From Streptomyces sp. 3214.6 (GTDB taxonomy: Bacteria > Actinomycetota > Actinomycetes > Streptomycetales > Streptomycetaceae), in the NCBI RefSeq assembly GCF_900129855.1, contig NZ_LT670819.1, forward strand, positions 682,001 to 746,000: a DNA stretch of 64,000 bases. Reading direction: 5' to 3'. Positions 1 through 8,044 of the stretch are shown one piece after another; within the stretch, counting starts at the first letter, position 1, and the number at the start of each line of letters is the position of its first letter. The translations under genes were made by a program, and so were the position numbers. A model generated the notes under the pieces. It was not told the origin of the DNA. It saw nothing but the letters and a program-made list of their open reading frames with translations, and did no database searches.

Positions 1-176
1 TCACGGTCCACGACACCAACAGCGCGCCGCCCGCGCCCCGGCCGTTCCATCCCGACAGCGGGGGCGGTGGCATCGGCTGGTATCTGGTGCAGACCCTCTG
101 CAGCCAGGTCAGCGTGGTGCCGAACGAGGTGGGCCGAGGTGAGGGGAAGGACGTCCACGTGTTTCTGCCCTGGTGA
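1..176 (+). CDS. C-terminal fragment of a HATPase_c (RsbW-like) ATP-binding protein
   Basis: Only the last 57 codons are in the window; the start lies to the left. The visible part reads through a glycine-rich lid (GGGGIGWYLVQTL, about residues 20-32 of the fragment) and ends in a beta strand VHVFLPW, as GHKL/RsbW-type ATPases do. Such proteins are usually anti-sigma factors or small kinases that bind ATP. It is convergent with the next gene, itself an ATPase of the same fold, with a gap of about 30 bp. Target unknown. Confidence 0.7.
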   Translation, partial: TVHDTNSAPPAPRPFHPDSGGGGIGWYLVQTLCSQVSVVPNEVGRGEGKDVHVFLPW

Positions 177-205
177 CGGCGGTGACGGGCGCCCGGTCGC
201 TCCCG

Positions 206-655
206 TCAGCCCGTCGGGCCCGTGGGCCGGATCGGCACGAACACGGTGATCGTCTTGCCTCCCGTCGACCGTTTCTCGATGGTGACGTCCCGGGCCAGTC
301 GGACGACCAGGGGCCAGCCGTAGCCGCCCGTGCGGTGTCCGGCCGGTGCCACGTCCGCTCCGCATGCCGCGGCGGGCAGGTCCTCGCTGTGGTCGTGCAC
401 GGCCAGCCGGATCCCGTCGTCCACGGGCGTCATCTCGAACCCGGCGAGTCCGCCGCCGTGCCGCAGCGCGTTGGCCACCAGTTCCGAGACGACCAGCAGC
501 AGGTCGATGACGTCCGCCTCCCGGGCCGGCCGCACCGACGGGTCCCAGCCGGCGGCCACCACCGAGCGGGCGTGGGCCCGGGCGGACGCGGCGGTCGTCA
601 CCGGCGCCGCCGGACCCGTGGCCGGCCCGGCGGACGCGAGTTCCTCCTCTCTCAC
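206..655 (-). CDS. RsbW/SpoIIAB-like ATP-binding protein (putative anti-sigma factor)
   Basis: 149-aa single-domain HATPase_c protein. Seen: N box around residues 57-67 (SELVANALRHG), G1 aspartate in HDHS near residue 88, G2 loop GGYGWPLV at 110-117, and a GGKTITVFV tail. Members of this family hold a sigma factor or phosphorylate a STAS antagonist. The GTG start overlaps the stop of the upstream PRC-barrel gene as GTGA, so the two are translationally coupled. A SigB-type sigma gene lies just beyond, divergently, which makes a partner-switching role likely. The exact partner is inferred. Confidence 0.85.
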   Translation of the reverse strand: MREEELASAGPATGPAAPVTTAASARAHARSVVAAGWDPSVRPAREADVIDLLLVVSELVANALRHGGGLAGFEMTPVDDGIRLAVHDHSEDLPAAACGADVAPAGHRTGGYGWPLVVRLARDVTIEKRSTGGKTITVFVPIRPTGPTG

Positions 656-1023
656 GCCGGCGTCGTCCCGCGCGGGGTCAGCCGGCGGTAGTGGTCGCCG
701 ACGGCGGCGAGGTACGCCGGATCCGTCGTCTCGCTGTCGGTGCGGAAGCGCGGTGCTTCCTTGACCTCGTCCCCGGTACAGGCCAGGGAGACCTTGCGGC
801 CCGCGTGATCGACGCGCGTCACGACGCCGACCGGGACGACGGCGCTCCTGCCGAACAGCCAGACGCCCGTGTCGACGACCAGGTGCCGCATGCCGTGCGG
901 GCCGGCCTCACGTTCCACATGTCCGAGGGTGCCGTCGGTGGTCACGACGGCGTAGCCGGTCAGGTCCTGCCCCTCGACAGCGCCGCTGCCCGGCGCGTAC
1001 GACCAGATTCCGTCGATGGTCAC
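652..1023 (-). CDS. PRC-barrel domain protein
   Basis: 123-aa protein with a PRC-barrel-like fold around residues 18-90: repeated short beta strands with the pattern TDGTLGHVE followed by HLVVDTG. PRC-barrel proteins in actinobacteria are often general-stress proteins of unknown biochemical role. The GTG start is chosen because AAGGGAG lies 5 nt upstream and the open frame further upstream is antisense to the sigma gene. It is first in a two-gene operon with the ATPase at 206-655, and a SigB-type promoter match lies about 30 nt upstream of the start. Confidence 0.8.
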   Translation of the reverse strand: MTIDGIWSYAPGSGAVEGQDLTGYAVVTTDGTLGHVEREAGPHGMRHLVVDTGVWLFGRSAVVPVGVVTRVDHAGRKVSLACTGDEVKEAPRFRTDSETTDPAYLAAVGDHYRRLTPRGTTPA

Positions 1024-1054
1024 ACTGCTCCCTTCTCGCGCCCCACAGCACCAA

Positions 1055-1079
1055 TTACCCTGCCGCGGCAGCCGCATTC
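1055..1079 (-). promoter_or_regulatory. Candidate SigB-type promoter for the PRC-barrel operon
   Basis: On the minus strand the sequence reads GAAT, 15 nt, GGGTAA. This is close to the Streptomyces SigB-class consensus GNNT-N14-16-GGGTA(C/T); only the last base departs. The -10 is about 32 nt upstream of the PRC-barrel start codon. Match by eye only. Confidence 0.45.
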
Positions 1080-1159
1080 GAAATGTGTTCGGCATGAGAA
1101 GCGGATGCGGGGGCAGACGGACTGCGTCATCGACCGGCTCGACGAACGGAGTGAGCGGC

Positions 1160-2041
1160 ATGGATGCCGTGACGGCACAGGCAACGACGGCCACGGCACA
1201 GCAGGCGGGCACCGAGGACCCGCGCGGAGGGGTTCCGCTCATCGACATACCCACCGAGGTGAGCCCGAAGGACGCGCGGGAGCTGTCGCGCCGCTTCTTC
1301 GACCGGCTGGCCGTCGTGGAGGAGGGCACACACGAGTACCAGTACGTGCGCAACACCCTGATCGAGATGAACCTGTCGCTCGTGCGGTACGCGGCCTCGC
1401 GCTTCCGCGGCCGGGGCGACTCGATGGAGGACATCGTCCAGGTCGGCACGATCGGGCTGATCAAGGCCATCGACCGGTTCGAGCTGTCCCGCGAGGTCGA
1501 GTTCACCTCGTTCGCCGTGCCGTACATCGTCGGCGAGATCAAGCGTTTCTTCCGGGACACCAGCTGGGCGGTGCACGTGCCGCGCCGACTTCAGGAGGCT
1601 CGGGTCGAACTGGCCAGGGCGACCGAGGAGTTGCAGTCGCGGCTGGGCCGGGCGCCCACGACGCGTGAGCTGTCGCAGCTGATGTCGCTGTCGGAGGAGG
1701 AGGTCATCGAGGCGCGCAAGGCGTCCAACTGCTACACCTCCGCCTCCCTCGACGCGGCGCTCACCTCCGACGGCGGCGCGGACGGCGAGTCGGTGCTGGC
1801 CGACTTCATCGGCGCGGAGGAACCGGCGCTGGAACTGGTGGAGGACTTCCACTCGTTGGCACCGCTCATCGCCGAACTCGACGAGCGGGAACGGCAGATC
1901 ATCCATCTGCGGTTCGTCGAGGAGCGCACACAGGCGGAGATCGGCCAGGAGCTCGGCATCTCCCAGATGCACGTGTCGCGGCTGCTCAGCCGCATGGTGC
2001 GGCGCCTACGGGCCGGCCTGCTGGGGGCCGACCTCGTCTGA
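1160..2041 (+). CDS. SigB/SigF/SigG-family RNA polymerase sigma factor
   Basis: 293-aa alternative sigma factor directing RNA polymerase to stress promoters. Region 2 spans about residues 66-133 (RNTLIEMNLSLVRYAA, then DIVQVGTIGLIKAIDRFE), region 3 about 136-205, and region 4 about 232-287 with helix-turn-helix TQAEIGQELGISQMHVSRL. ATG 1160 is chosen for the GGAG 8 nt upstream; GTG 1151 is an in-frame alternative. The gene is divergent from the PRC-barrel/ATPase operon and followed by a STAS antagonist, the normal partner-switching set. It is closely similar to the sigma factor at 50880-51767 and less so to the one at 9042-9902. Confidence 0.93.
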   Translation: MDAVTAQATTATAQQAGTEDPRGGVPLIDIPTEVSPKDARELSRRFFDRLAVVEEGTHEYQYVRNTLIEMNLSLVRYAASRFRGRGDSMEDIVQVGTIGLIKAIDRFELSREVEFTSFAVPYIVGEIKRFFRDTSWAVHVPRRLQEARVELARATEELQSRLGRAPTTRELSQLMSLSEEEVIEARKASNCYTSASLDAALTSDGGADGESVLADFIGAEEPALELVEDFHSLAPLIAELDERERQIIHLRFVEERTQAEIGQELGISQMHVSRLLSRMVRRLRAGLLGADLV

Positions 2042-2056
2042 GGCCCGCATCGCCGC

Positions 2057-2075
2057 CGGGCTCGGACCGAGCCCG
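2057..2075. repeat. 19-bp palindrome between sigma gene and STAS gene
   Basis: CGGGCTCGG and CCGAGCCCG flank a single A, giving perfect 9-bp arms. It lies 15 bp past the sigma stop and 32 bp before the STAS start. It could be an operator or a transcript hairpin that lowers read-through into the antagonist gene; the sequence does not decide. Confidence 0.5.
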
Positions 2076-2107
2076 GAGCCCACGACCGTCCGCTTTCGGA
2101 GGTATCC

Positions 2108-2497
2108 GTGTCCATCGCCCAGAACCCCCTGTCCGTCGAGGTCACCCTGCCCCGTGAGGACGTCGCCCTGGTCACGGTCGAAGGCCATCTCGACCTCGAC
2201 ACCGCGACCGAGTTCCAGGCCCATCTGGCCAACCAGCTCCATCACGGCCGACGGCACTTCCTCATCGACCTCTCGGCGGTCCCGTTCATGGACTCGTCCG
2301 GCATGAACATCATTCTGCGGGTGTACCAGGAGGCCCGCGGCCTGCCGGGGAGCGTGCACGTGATCAACCCCAGGCCCGCCGTCCGCCGGGTCCTGGATCT
2401 CACCGGCGTCAGTCTCACGGTTCCGGTCTCGGCCGAGGTCGAGGAGGCCCTGGCCCTCGTCGACCGGCCGGCGCCGCCCCAAGACGGCCAGGACTGA
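2108..2497 (+). CDS. STAS-domain anti-sigma factor antagonist (SpoIIAA/RsbV-like)
   Basis: 129-aa STAS protein covering the whole length of the family. The phosphorylation motif FMDSSGMN at residues 60-67 is intact; by analogy with SpoIIAA the acceptor is the first serine, S63. In its unphosphorylated form such a protein binds the RsbW-like ATPase and frees the sigma factor. The GTG start has GGAGG 5 nt upstream. It lies 66 bp behind the sigma gene in the same direction, probably in one operon, and is followed by a strong terminator. Confidence 0.92.
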   Translation: MSIAQNPLSVEVTLPREDVALVTVEGHLDLDTATEFQAHLANQLHHGRRHFLIDLSAVPFMDSSGMNIILRVYQEARGLPGSVHVINPRPAVRRVLDLTGVSLTVPVSAEVEEALALVDRPAPPQDGQD

Positions 2498-2539
2498 GCA
2501 AGGCGCGCGCCGCACAGAGCGAAAAGAGGCATCCGCCAG

Positions 2540-2575
2540 GACGGGGCACGGGCCCGAGTCGGCCCGTGCCCCGTC
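2540..2575 (+). terminator. Strong hairpin terminator after the STAS gene
   Basis: Two perfect 15-bp arms, GACGGGGCACGGGCC and its complement, are separated by a 6-nt loop CGAGTC. There is no long T tract, as is common in Streptomyces. It closes the sigma/STAS transcription unit. The remaining bases up to 2800 hold no gene I can support. Confidence 0.8.
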
Positions 2576-2811
2576 CGTTCTCCGGACCGGCTCTTGCCAG
2601 GGACGTCGGCCTGCCCGAAAGGTAGGGGCGTACAGGGGCTGTTCGGCGGGTACGACGGTGGCCTCAGGAGAAACGTTCGTCTGCATGCCTCGCCCGGCTG
2701 GCGGAACCGGTCCGGTCGCGGTGGGATCGATGAGGTGCGAGGGGCCCGCGGGCGGGGCACGCGCATGAGGTCGGGGCAGACCGCCTGGAGCCGCAGAAAG
2801 GGATGGACATC

Positions 2812-4179
2812 GTGACACGACCCAGGATCCTGGTGGTGGGCGCGGGCTTCGCGGGAGTGGGGTGCGTTCGGCGTCTGGAACGCAAACTCGCCGCCGCGGA
2901 GGCCGACGTCACTTTGGTGACACCGTTCGCCTACCAGCTCTATCTGCCGCTGCTGCCACAGGTCGCCTCCGGGGTGCTGACGCCCCAGTCGATCGCCGTG
3001 TCGTTGCGCCGCAGCAAGAAGTACCGCACCCGGATCATTCCGGGCGGCGCGATCGGCGTGGACCTCAAGTCGAAGGTCTGCGTCATCCGGACCATCACCG
3101 ACGAGATCGTCAACGAGCCGTACGACTACATAGTGCTGGCTCCCGGCAGCGTCACCCGCACCTTCGACATCCCGGGGCTGACCGACCACGCCTTCGGCAT
3201 GAAGTCGCTCGCCGAGGCCGCGTACATCCGCGACCACGTCATCTCGCAGCTCGACCTCGCCGACGCCAGCCACGACCCCGCCGAACGGGCTTCCCGGCTG
3301 CAGTTCGTGGTGGTGGGCGGCGGTTACGCGGGCACCGAGACCGCCGCCTGTCTGCAGATGCTCACGCACAACGCGGTCAAGCGGTACCCCAGGCTGGACC
3401 AGAGCCTGATCAAGTGGCATCTGATCGACATCGCCCCGAAGCTGATGCCCGAGCTCGGCGACAAGCTCGGCCACAGCGCCCAGGAGGTACTGCGCAAGCG
3501 GGGCATCGACATCTCGCTGGGGGTGTCCATCGCCAAGGCGGGCCCGCAGGAGGTCACCTTCACCGACGGGCGGGTCGTCCCGACCCGGACCCTCATCTGG
3601 ACGGCGGGCGTCGCGGCCAGCCCGCTGATCGCGACGCTGGGCGCGGAGACGGTCCGCGGGCGGCTCGCCGTCGAGGCGGAGATGAACCTGCCCGGGAACG
3701 ACGGGGTGTTCGCCCTCGGGGACGCCGCCGCCGTGCCCGACAGGGCCAAGGAGGACGAGAGCGCGGTCTGTCCGCCGACCGCGCAGCACGCGATGCGGCA
3801 GGGCAAGGTCGTCGCCGACAACGTCATCGCGACGCTGCGCGGCCAGTCGATGCGGCCGTATGTGCACAAGGACCTCGGGCTGGTCGTGGACCTCGGCGGC
3901 ACCGACGCCGTCTCCAAGCCGCTCGGCATCCCGCTGAAGGGGCTGCCTGCGCAGGCCGTGGCCCGCGGCTACCACTGGGGCGCGCTTCGCACCGGTGTGG
4001 CCAAGGCCCGGGTGCTGACGAACTGGACGCTCAACGCGGTCGCGGGCGACGATTTCGTGCGCACCGGCTTCCAGGCGCGCCGGGCGGCGAAGCTGAAGGA
4101 CTTCGAGTACACGGACAGCTATCTGACGCCCGACCAGGTGCGGGCGCACCTCGAGGGCTCCGGCCCCGACGAGGAGTGA
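2812..4179 (+). CDS. ndh: Type II NADH dehydrogenase (FAD-dependent NDH-2)
   Basis: 455-aa flavoprotein moving electrons from NADH to quinone at the inner face of the membrane without proton pumping. An N-terminal FAD-binding fold (ILVVGAGFAG), a second dinucleotide fold for NADH (VVVGGGYAGTETA) and the late FAD motif GVFALGDAAAVP are present. The NDH-2 marker AQHAMRQGKVVADN follows. I prefer GTG 2812 because AAAGGG sits 9 nt before it; ATG 2803 lies directly against that ribosome site. It has its own transcription unit between a terminator and the repeat at 4190. Confidence 0.9.
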   Translation: MTRPRILVVGAGFAGVGCVRRLERKLAAAEADVTLVTPFAYQLYLPLLPQVASGVLTPQSIAVSLRRSKKYRTRIIPGGAIGVDLKSKVCVIRTITDEIVNEPYDYIVLAPGSVTRTFDIPGLTDHAFGMKSLAEAAYIRDHVISQLDLADASHDPAERASRLQFVVVGGGYAGTETAACLQMLTHNAVKRYPRLDQSLIKWHLIDIAPKLMPELGDKLGHSAQEVLRKRGIDISLGVSIAKAGPQEVTFTDGRVVPTRTLIWTAGVAASPLIATLGAETVRGRLAVEAEMNLPGNDGVFALGDAAAVPDRAKEDESAVCPPTAQHAMRQGKVVADNVIATLRGQSMRPYVHKDLGLVVDLGGTDAVSKPLGIPLKGLPAQAVARGYHWGALRTGVAKARVLTNWTLNAVAGDDFVRTGFQARRAAKLKDFEYTDSYLTPDQVRAHLEGSGPDEE

Positions 4180-4189
4180 GAACCCGTGC

Positions 4190-4307
4190 CATGTCCCCGG
4201 GCGGATCAGCGTGCGGCGTCAGGGGGGTCCCCCCGCTCGGGCGAAGCCGAGCGTGAGGGAGTGTGCGAGCGTGCCCGCCAGGCGGCGCGCGCCCGGCCGG
4301 GGACATG
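4190..4307. repeat. Dispersed Streptomyces-type intergenic palindromic repeat
   Basis: Outer arms CATGTCCCC (4190-4198) and GGGGACATG (4299-4307) bracket an inner hairpin CGCTCGG, GCGAAG loop, CCGAGCG (4234-4253). The inner GCTCGGGCGAAGCCGAGC core resembles a short repeat I recall from between many Streptomyces genes. The right arm contains the ATG of the next gene, so the element may have supplied or altered its leader. No coding capacity. Confidence 0.6.
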
Positions 4308-6578
4308 ACACGGGCGTTGAGGCCGGCGGCAGAGCACGGCGGCGTACGGGCGGCGGCCCGGTCGTTCGGTGCACGGTGGCGGGATCGGGTGGCGGCATCC
4401 GATCCCGGGCTGCTGCGGCTGGCGGCCGGGCTGCGGACGGTCGGCGCGATCTCCCTGATGCTGGCGGTGCTCTCGCTGCTGGGTGCGGATGTCTCGCATC
4501 TGGTGGCGGGGGCCATCGCCGCGATGGTCGCCACGTTCGCCATCCGGGAGCAGCAGCGCGGCCGGCAGGCGGTGACGCTGGCGCTGGGCCTGCCGGTGGC
4601 GCTGGCGTCGGTGTCGCTGGCGGCGCTGCTCAGCTCCCGGGTGGTGGCCGGTGACGTCTTCTTCGTCGCCCTGATCTTCTGCGCGGTCTACGCCCGCCGG
4701 TTCGGCGACCGGGGGACGGCGCTCGGCCTGATCGGGTTCCAGGTGTACTTCCTGTCGCTGTTCGTCGGCGTCGGGACGTCGGCCCTGCCGGGGTACTACG
4801 GGGTGATCGCCGTCGCTTTCGGGTGCAGCGCGGTGGTGCGCTTCGTGCTGGTGCCCCAGACCCCGACGGGGATCCTGCAGCGGCTGCGGCAGGCTTTCCG
4901 GGCGCGGCTCGCGCAGCTGCTCGACGCCCAGCTCGAACTCCTCGACGCCGGCCCCGACGATTTCGACAAGGCTCTCGCCCGGCTGCGCGAGGGCACCGCC
5001 CGGCTGCACGACACGGCCATGATGATCCAGGGCCGGCTGGAGGAGGGCACCCGGGACGAGGCGGTGGCCCGGCTGGTGCAGCGCCGGATCGCCGACGCCG
5101 AGATCGCCGCCGAACGGCTGGGCCTGCTTTTGCTGACGGCCCGCAGCGCCGAGCGGGCCGACACGCTGACCCTGCACCTGCCGGGCGCGCTGCTGTCGCA
5201 CGCCGGCCCGCTGCCGGTGCGGGACGAGGCCCTGGACACCCTGCGGCGCGAGCTGCCGGCCCTGCAACTGCTCGTACGGCACCCCGTCGCGCGGAATGCG
5301 ACCGCGCCGGCGCTGGTGCGCAACCGGCTGCTCGGGTACCGGGAGGAGGAGAACCTGCCGAAGGCGTCACCGCCGGTGCAGGACGTCTTCCGGGGTGTCG
5401 GCGAGGCGGCCCGCGCGGTGCTGGGGCTGCGGATCGCGCTCGACGGGCCCCAGGACGAGTCCGACGACAGTCCCGAGACGGCCCGCTCCCGTGAGGAGCT
5501 GGACGCGGAGGACGCCGCGATCGGCGGGGCCGAGGAGGCGGGTCAGGAGGCCAGGGGGCTGCGCAGGCCGACCACCCGGGCCGCCGTACAGGTCGCCGTC
5601 GGGTCGTCGCTGGCCATCGTCGGCGGCGAGCTGCTGTCCTCGCACCGCTGGTACTGGGCGGTGCTGACCTGCTGGATCGTGTTCCTGAACACCGCCTCCA
5701 CGGGGGAGATCCTGGTCAAGGGCTACCGGCGGCTGCTGGGCACCGTGCTCGGCGTGGTCGCGGGCATCGTGCTGGCGGGGCTGGTCGGGCATCACACGTG
5801 GACGGCGTTCGCGGTGGTGCTGCTCTGTGTGTTCGCGATGTTCTACACCGCGCCGCTGTCGTACACGCTGATGTCGTTCTTCGTGACGGCGGCGCTGGGG
5901 GTGCTGTACACGCTGCTGCACACCTACAGCCTGTCGGTGCTGGTGCTGCGGGTGGAGGAGACGGCGCTGGGCGCGGCCTGCGGAATCGTCGCGGCGGCCC
6001 TGGTGCTGCCGGTGCACACCGACCGGCGGACGAACGAGCTGCTGACGACCGTGCTGGACCGGCTGACGGACGTCACCGAAGCGGCCGTTGAGCAACTGAG
6101 CGGCGGGCCTCCGGCCGACCTGCTGGACCGGGCCCGGGATCTGGACCAGGCGCTGGCAGACCTGCGGGCCGCCACGCAGCCCCTGACGCATCCGGTCACG
6201 CCGCTGCGGACCCGCCGGGACACCGCCCGCTATGTCGTCGCACTGCTGGAGACCTGTGCCTACCACGCCCGGTCCCTGGCGGCCACGGCCGAACTGCTGC
6301 CGACGCATCCGTCGATCGCGGCGGACCCGCGGCTGCGCCGGGCCGGGCAGCGCATCCTGCACAACATCGGGGCGATCGCCGCGCGCGTCGCGCAGGAGCG
6401 AAGCACCGCCGAGGTGCTGACCGGGCCGAGCATCGCCGCGCTGCTGAAGCCGGGGGTGCCGGGGACACCGCGCTACGGCCGGGTGACCGACCGCGTGCTG
6501 CGGCACCTTCAGCGCCTGGACGAGGCGGTGGTCGGCCTCGCGCGCCCGCTCGGGGCGCCGGTGGCGCCGCCGAAGTGA
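4305..6578 (+). CDS. FUSC-family integral membrane protein (aromatic-acid/fusaric-acid exporter-like)
   Basis: 757-aa membrane protein with the duplicated layout of the FUSC/YccS group. An N-terminal hydrophobic block (about residues 40-190) is followed by a soluble helical region (about 200-420), a second membrane block (about 430-590; AVQVAVGSSLAIVGGELLSSHRWYWAVLTCWIVF is the conserved entry) and a cytoplasmic helical tail. Family members are thought to export aromatic acids. ATG 4305 is chosen over an upstream GTG because the extra codons lie in a repeat. No obvious ribosome site. Substrate unknown. Confidence 0.8.
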   Translation: MTRALRPAAEHGGVRAAARSFGARWRDRVAASDPGLLRLAAGLRTVGAISLMLAVLSLLGADVSHLVAGAIAAMVATFAIREQQRGRQAVTLALGLPVALASVSLAALLSSRVVAGDVFFVALIFCAVYARRFGDRGTALGLIGFQVYFLSLFVGVGTSALPGYYGVIAVAFGCSAVVRFVLVPQTPTGILQRLRQAFRARLAQLLDAQLELLDAGPDDFDKALARLREGTARLHDTAMMIQGRLEEGTRDEAVARLVQRRIADAEIAAERLGLLLLTARSAERADTLTLHLPGALLSHAGPLPVRDEALDTLRRELPALQLLVRHPVARNATAPALVRNRLLGYREEENLPKASPPVQDVFRGVGEAARAVLGLRIALDGPQDESDDSPETARSREELDAEDAAIGGAEEAGQEARGLRRPTTRAAVQVAVGSSLAIVGGELLSSHRWYWAVLTCWIVFLNTASTGEILVKGYRRLLGTVLGVVAGIVLAGLVGHHTWTAFAVVLLCVFAMFYTAPLSYTLMSFFVTAALGVLYTLLHTYSLSVLVLRVEETALGAACGIVAAALVLPVHTDRRTNELLTTVLDRLTDVTEAAVEQLSGGPPADLLDRARDLDQALADLRAATQPLTHPVTPLRTRRDTARYVVALLETCAYHARSLAATAELLPTHPSIAADPRLRRAGQRILHNIGAIAARVAQERSTAEVLTGPSIAALLKPGVPGTPRYGRVTDRVLRHLQRLDEAVVGLARPLGAPVAPPK

Positions 6579-6616
6579 GCGTGCGGGCGGTGGCGCTGCC
6601 GCCCCCGGCGGGGAGT

Positions 6617-7048
6617 TCAGAACTCCGTGGACATACCGCTCGCGGCCGCGATGCCCCGCAGCTCGTCGGTGTCCTTCTGGCGTTGGCGGATGCAGCCGGC
6701 GATCTCGGCGAGGCGGGTGGGGTCGGACGCGGTGGCGGCGTCGGTGACCACCCGGACCGGACCGGTTCCGTCGACATGGATCTCCACCAGCTGGTTGTCC
6801 AGCCGGCCGGTGACCGCGGTGGCGATGACCAGTGCGGCCTCGTCGCGGACCTCCTGGGGCAGATGCCGGGTGTCGTCCGGGTCGAGAGCGAAGTCGAGAC
6901 TCCCCGGTGGCTGTTGGTCGAGGGCGCGCAGCGCGGGTGCGACGACCTGCAGCAGGAGCTGGTAGTCCTCGCTGTCCATGCGGACGCGCAACAGGTCGAG
7001 GTACATGTCCACGGGCTGTCCGTCGGGCGGGAACTCTGGTTCGTTCAT
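6617..7048 (-). CDS. Hypothetical protein (143 aa)
   Basis: Acidic soluble protein with no motif I recognise. It starts MNEPEFPPDGQ and contains VVTDAATASDPTRLAEIAGCIRQRQ, which looks helical. GGAG lies 3 nt before the ATG. It lies 28 bp downstream of the DUF1206 gene on the same strand and may share its transcript. No signal peptide, transmembrane segment or metal-binding cluster is visible. Confidence 0.65.
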   Translation of the reverse strand: MNEPEFPPDGQPVDMYLDLLRVRMDSEDYQLLLQVVAPALRALDQQPPGSLDFALDPDDTRHLPQEVRDEAALVIATAVTGRLDNQLVEIHVDGTGPVRVVTDAATASDPTRLAEIAGCIRQRQKDTDELRGIAAASGMSTEF

Positions 7049-7076
7049 CTGCTCCGTGTTCCCACCCACGCGGACA

Positions 7077-7958
7077 TCAGACGTTTCGCCAGCGGGCCAT
7101 CGCGAGGGAGAACAGCCCGAAGAGCACAAGACCGGCGGCGACGCAGGCCAGCAGGCCCGGTCCGACCGGGGTGTCGGCGAACGAGCGGAGCGTGTCGTCG
7201 AGCCCCTTCGCCCTGTTCGGGCGGTAGTCGACGGCGGCCCGCACGGCGAACGCGCCCGCGGCGGCGAACACCAGACCGCGGGCCGCACCCCCGCCCACGC
7301 CGGTGACGTCCACCAGTCGGCGCACGCCCGGCGACATCTCGCCCAGCCGCAGGTCATCCCGGTAGGTCCGCAGGACGGCCCGGGCCGCGATCCACACGCC
7401 CGCGACGACGATCCCGGCGCCCGCCGCCCCCACGATCCACTGCCCGGCGGGCAGGTCGAGGGCCCGGGCGGTGACGTCCCGGGACTGTTCGTCGCTCGAA
7501 CCGCCTCCGCCGCCCGAACCGGTCCCACCGCCCGAGCCGCGTCCGCCGCCCGATCCGGCGGCGAAGAGGAGGACGGAGTACGCGACGAAGGAGTAGAAGA
7601 CGCACCGGACTACTGCCAGCAGCCGCTTCCTGGCCTTGCGGCCGTCGGGCCCGGCCTCGCCGAAGACGGCTTCGGACAGCCGCCACAGCGCCATCCCGAC
7701 CAACCCGATGCCCAGAGCCCACAGCAGTACCGCGCCGAAGGGCTTCTCCGAGATCTCGCCGAGGGCGCCCTGGCGGTCGGCCTGCTGTGTGCCGTGGCCG
7801 AAGGCGATCTGCAGGGCCAGCGCTCCGACCAGCAGATAGATCACGCCACGGGCGGTGAGCCCGGCCTTGGCGGCGCCCTTCGTCATCGTCCCCCGCGCCG
7901 CCCGCGCCGCCCGCTCCGCCTCGGCGCGGCCGCTGTGCGCCAGAGCGCTGGTGTTCAT
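7077..7958 (-). CDS. DUF1206 membrane protein
   Basis: 293-aa protein with three pairs of transmembrane helices, each a DUF1206 unit: about residues 32-110 (AGLTARGVIYLLVGALAL), 115-200 and 215-290 (ARGLVFAAAGAFAVRAA). A Gly/Ser-rich linker of about 25 residues (GGGRGSGGGTGSGGGGGSS) lies near the middle, between helices. The function of the family is unknown. The ATG has GGAGGAGG 4 nt upstream, an almost ideal ribosome site. Probably co-transcribed with the hypothetical gene downstream. Confidence 0.85.
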   Translation of the reverse strand: MNTSALAHSGRAEAERAARAARGTMTKGAAKAGLTARGVIYLLVGALALQIAFGHGTQQADRQGALGEISEKPFGAVLLWALGIGLVGMALWRLSEAVFGEAGPDGRKARKRLLAVVRCVFYSFVAYSVLLFAAGSGGGRGSGGGTGSGGGGGSSDEQSRDVTARALDLPAGQWIVGAAGAGIVVAGVWIAARAVLRTYRDDLRLGEMSPGVRRLVDVTGVGGGAARGLVFAAAGAFAVRAAVDYRPNRAKGLDDTLRSFADTPVGPGLLACVAAGLVLFGLFSLAMARWRNV

Positions 7959-8044
7959 CCGACCTCCTCCAAGCGTGCCCGAACCTCGCCGATTTCGAAT
8001 GCCCCGGCCCGGACCGGACACACCCGGCCCGGCGCCCGTGGCCT

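Noticed and set aside
2242..4149. 635-codon open frame on the minus strand
   Set aside because: Antisense to ndh and the STAS gene; composition is shadow-like with no motif.
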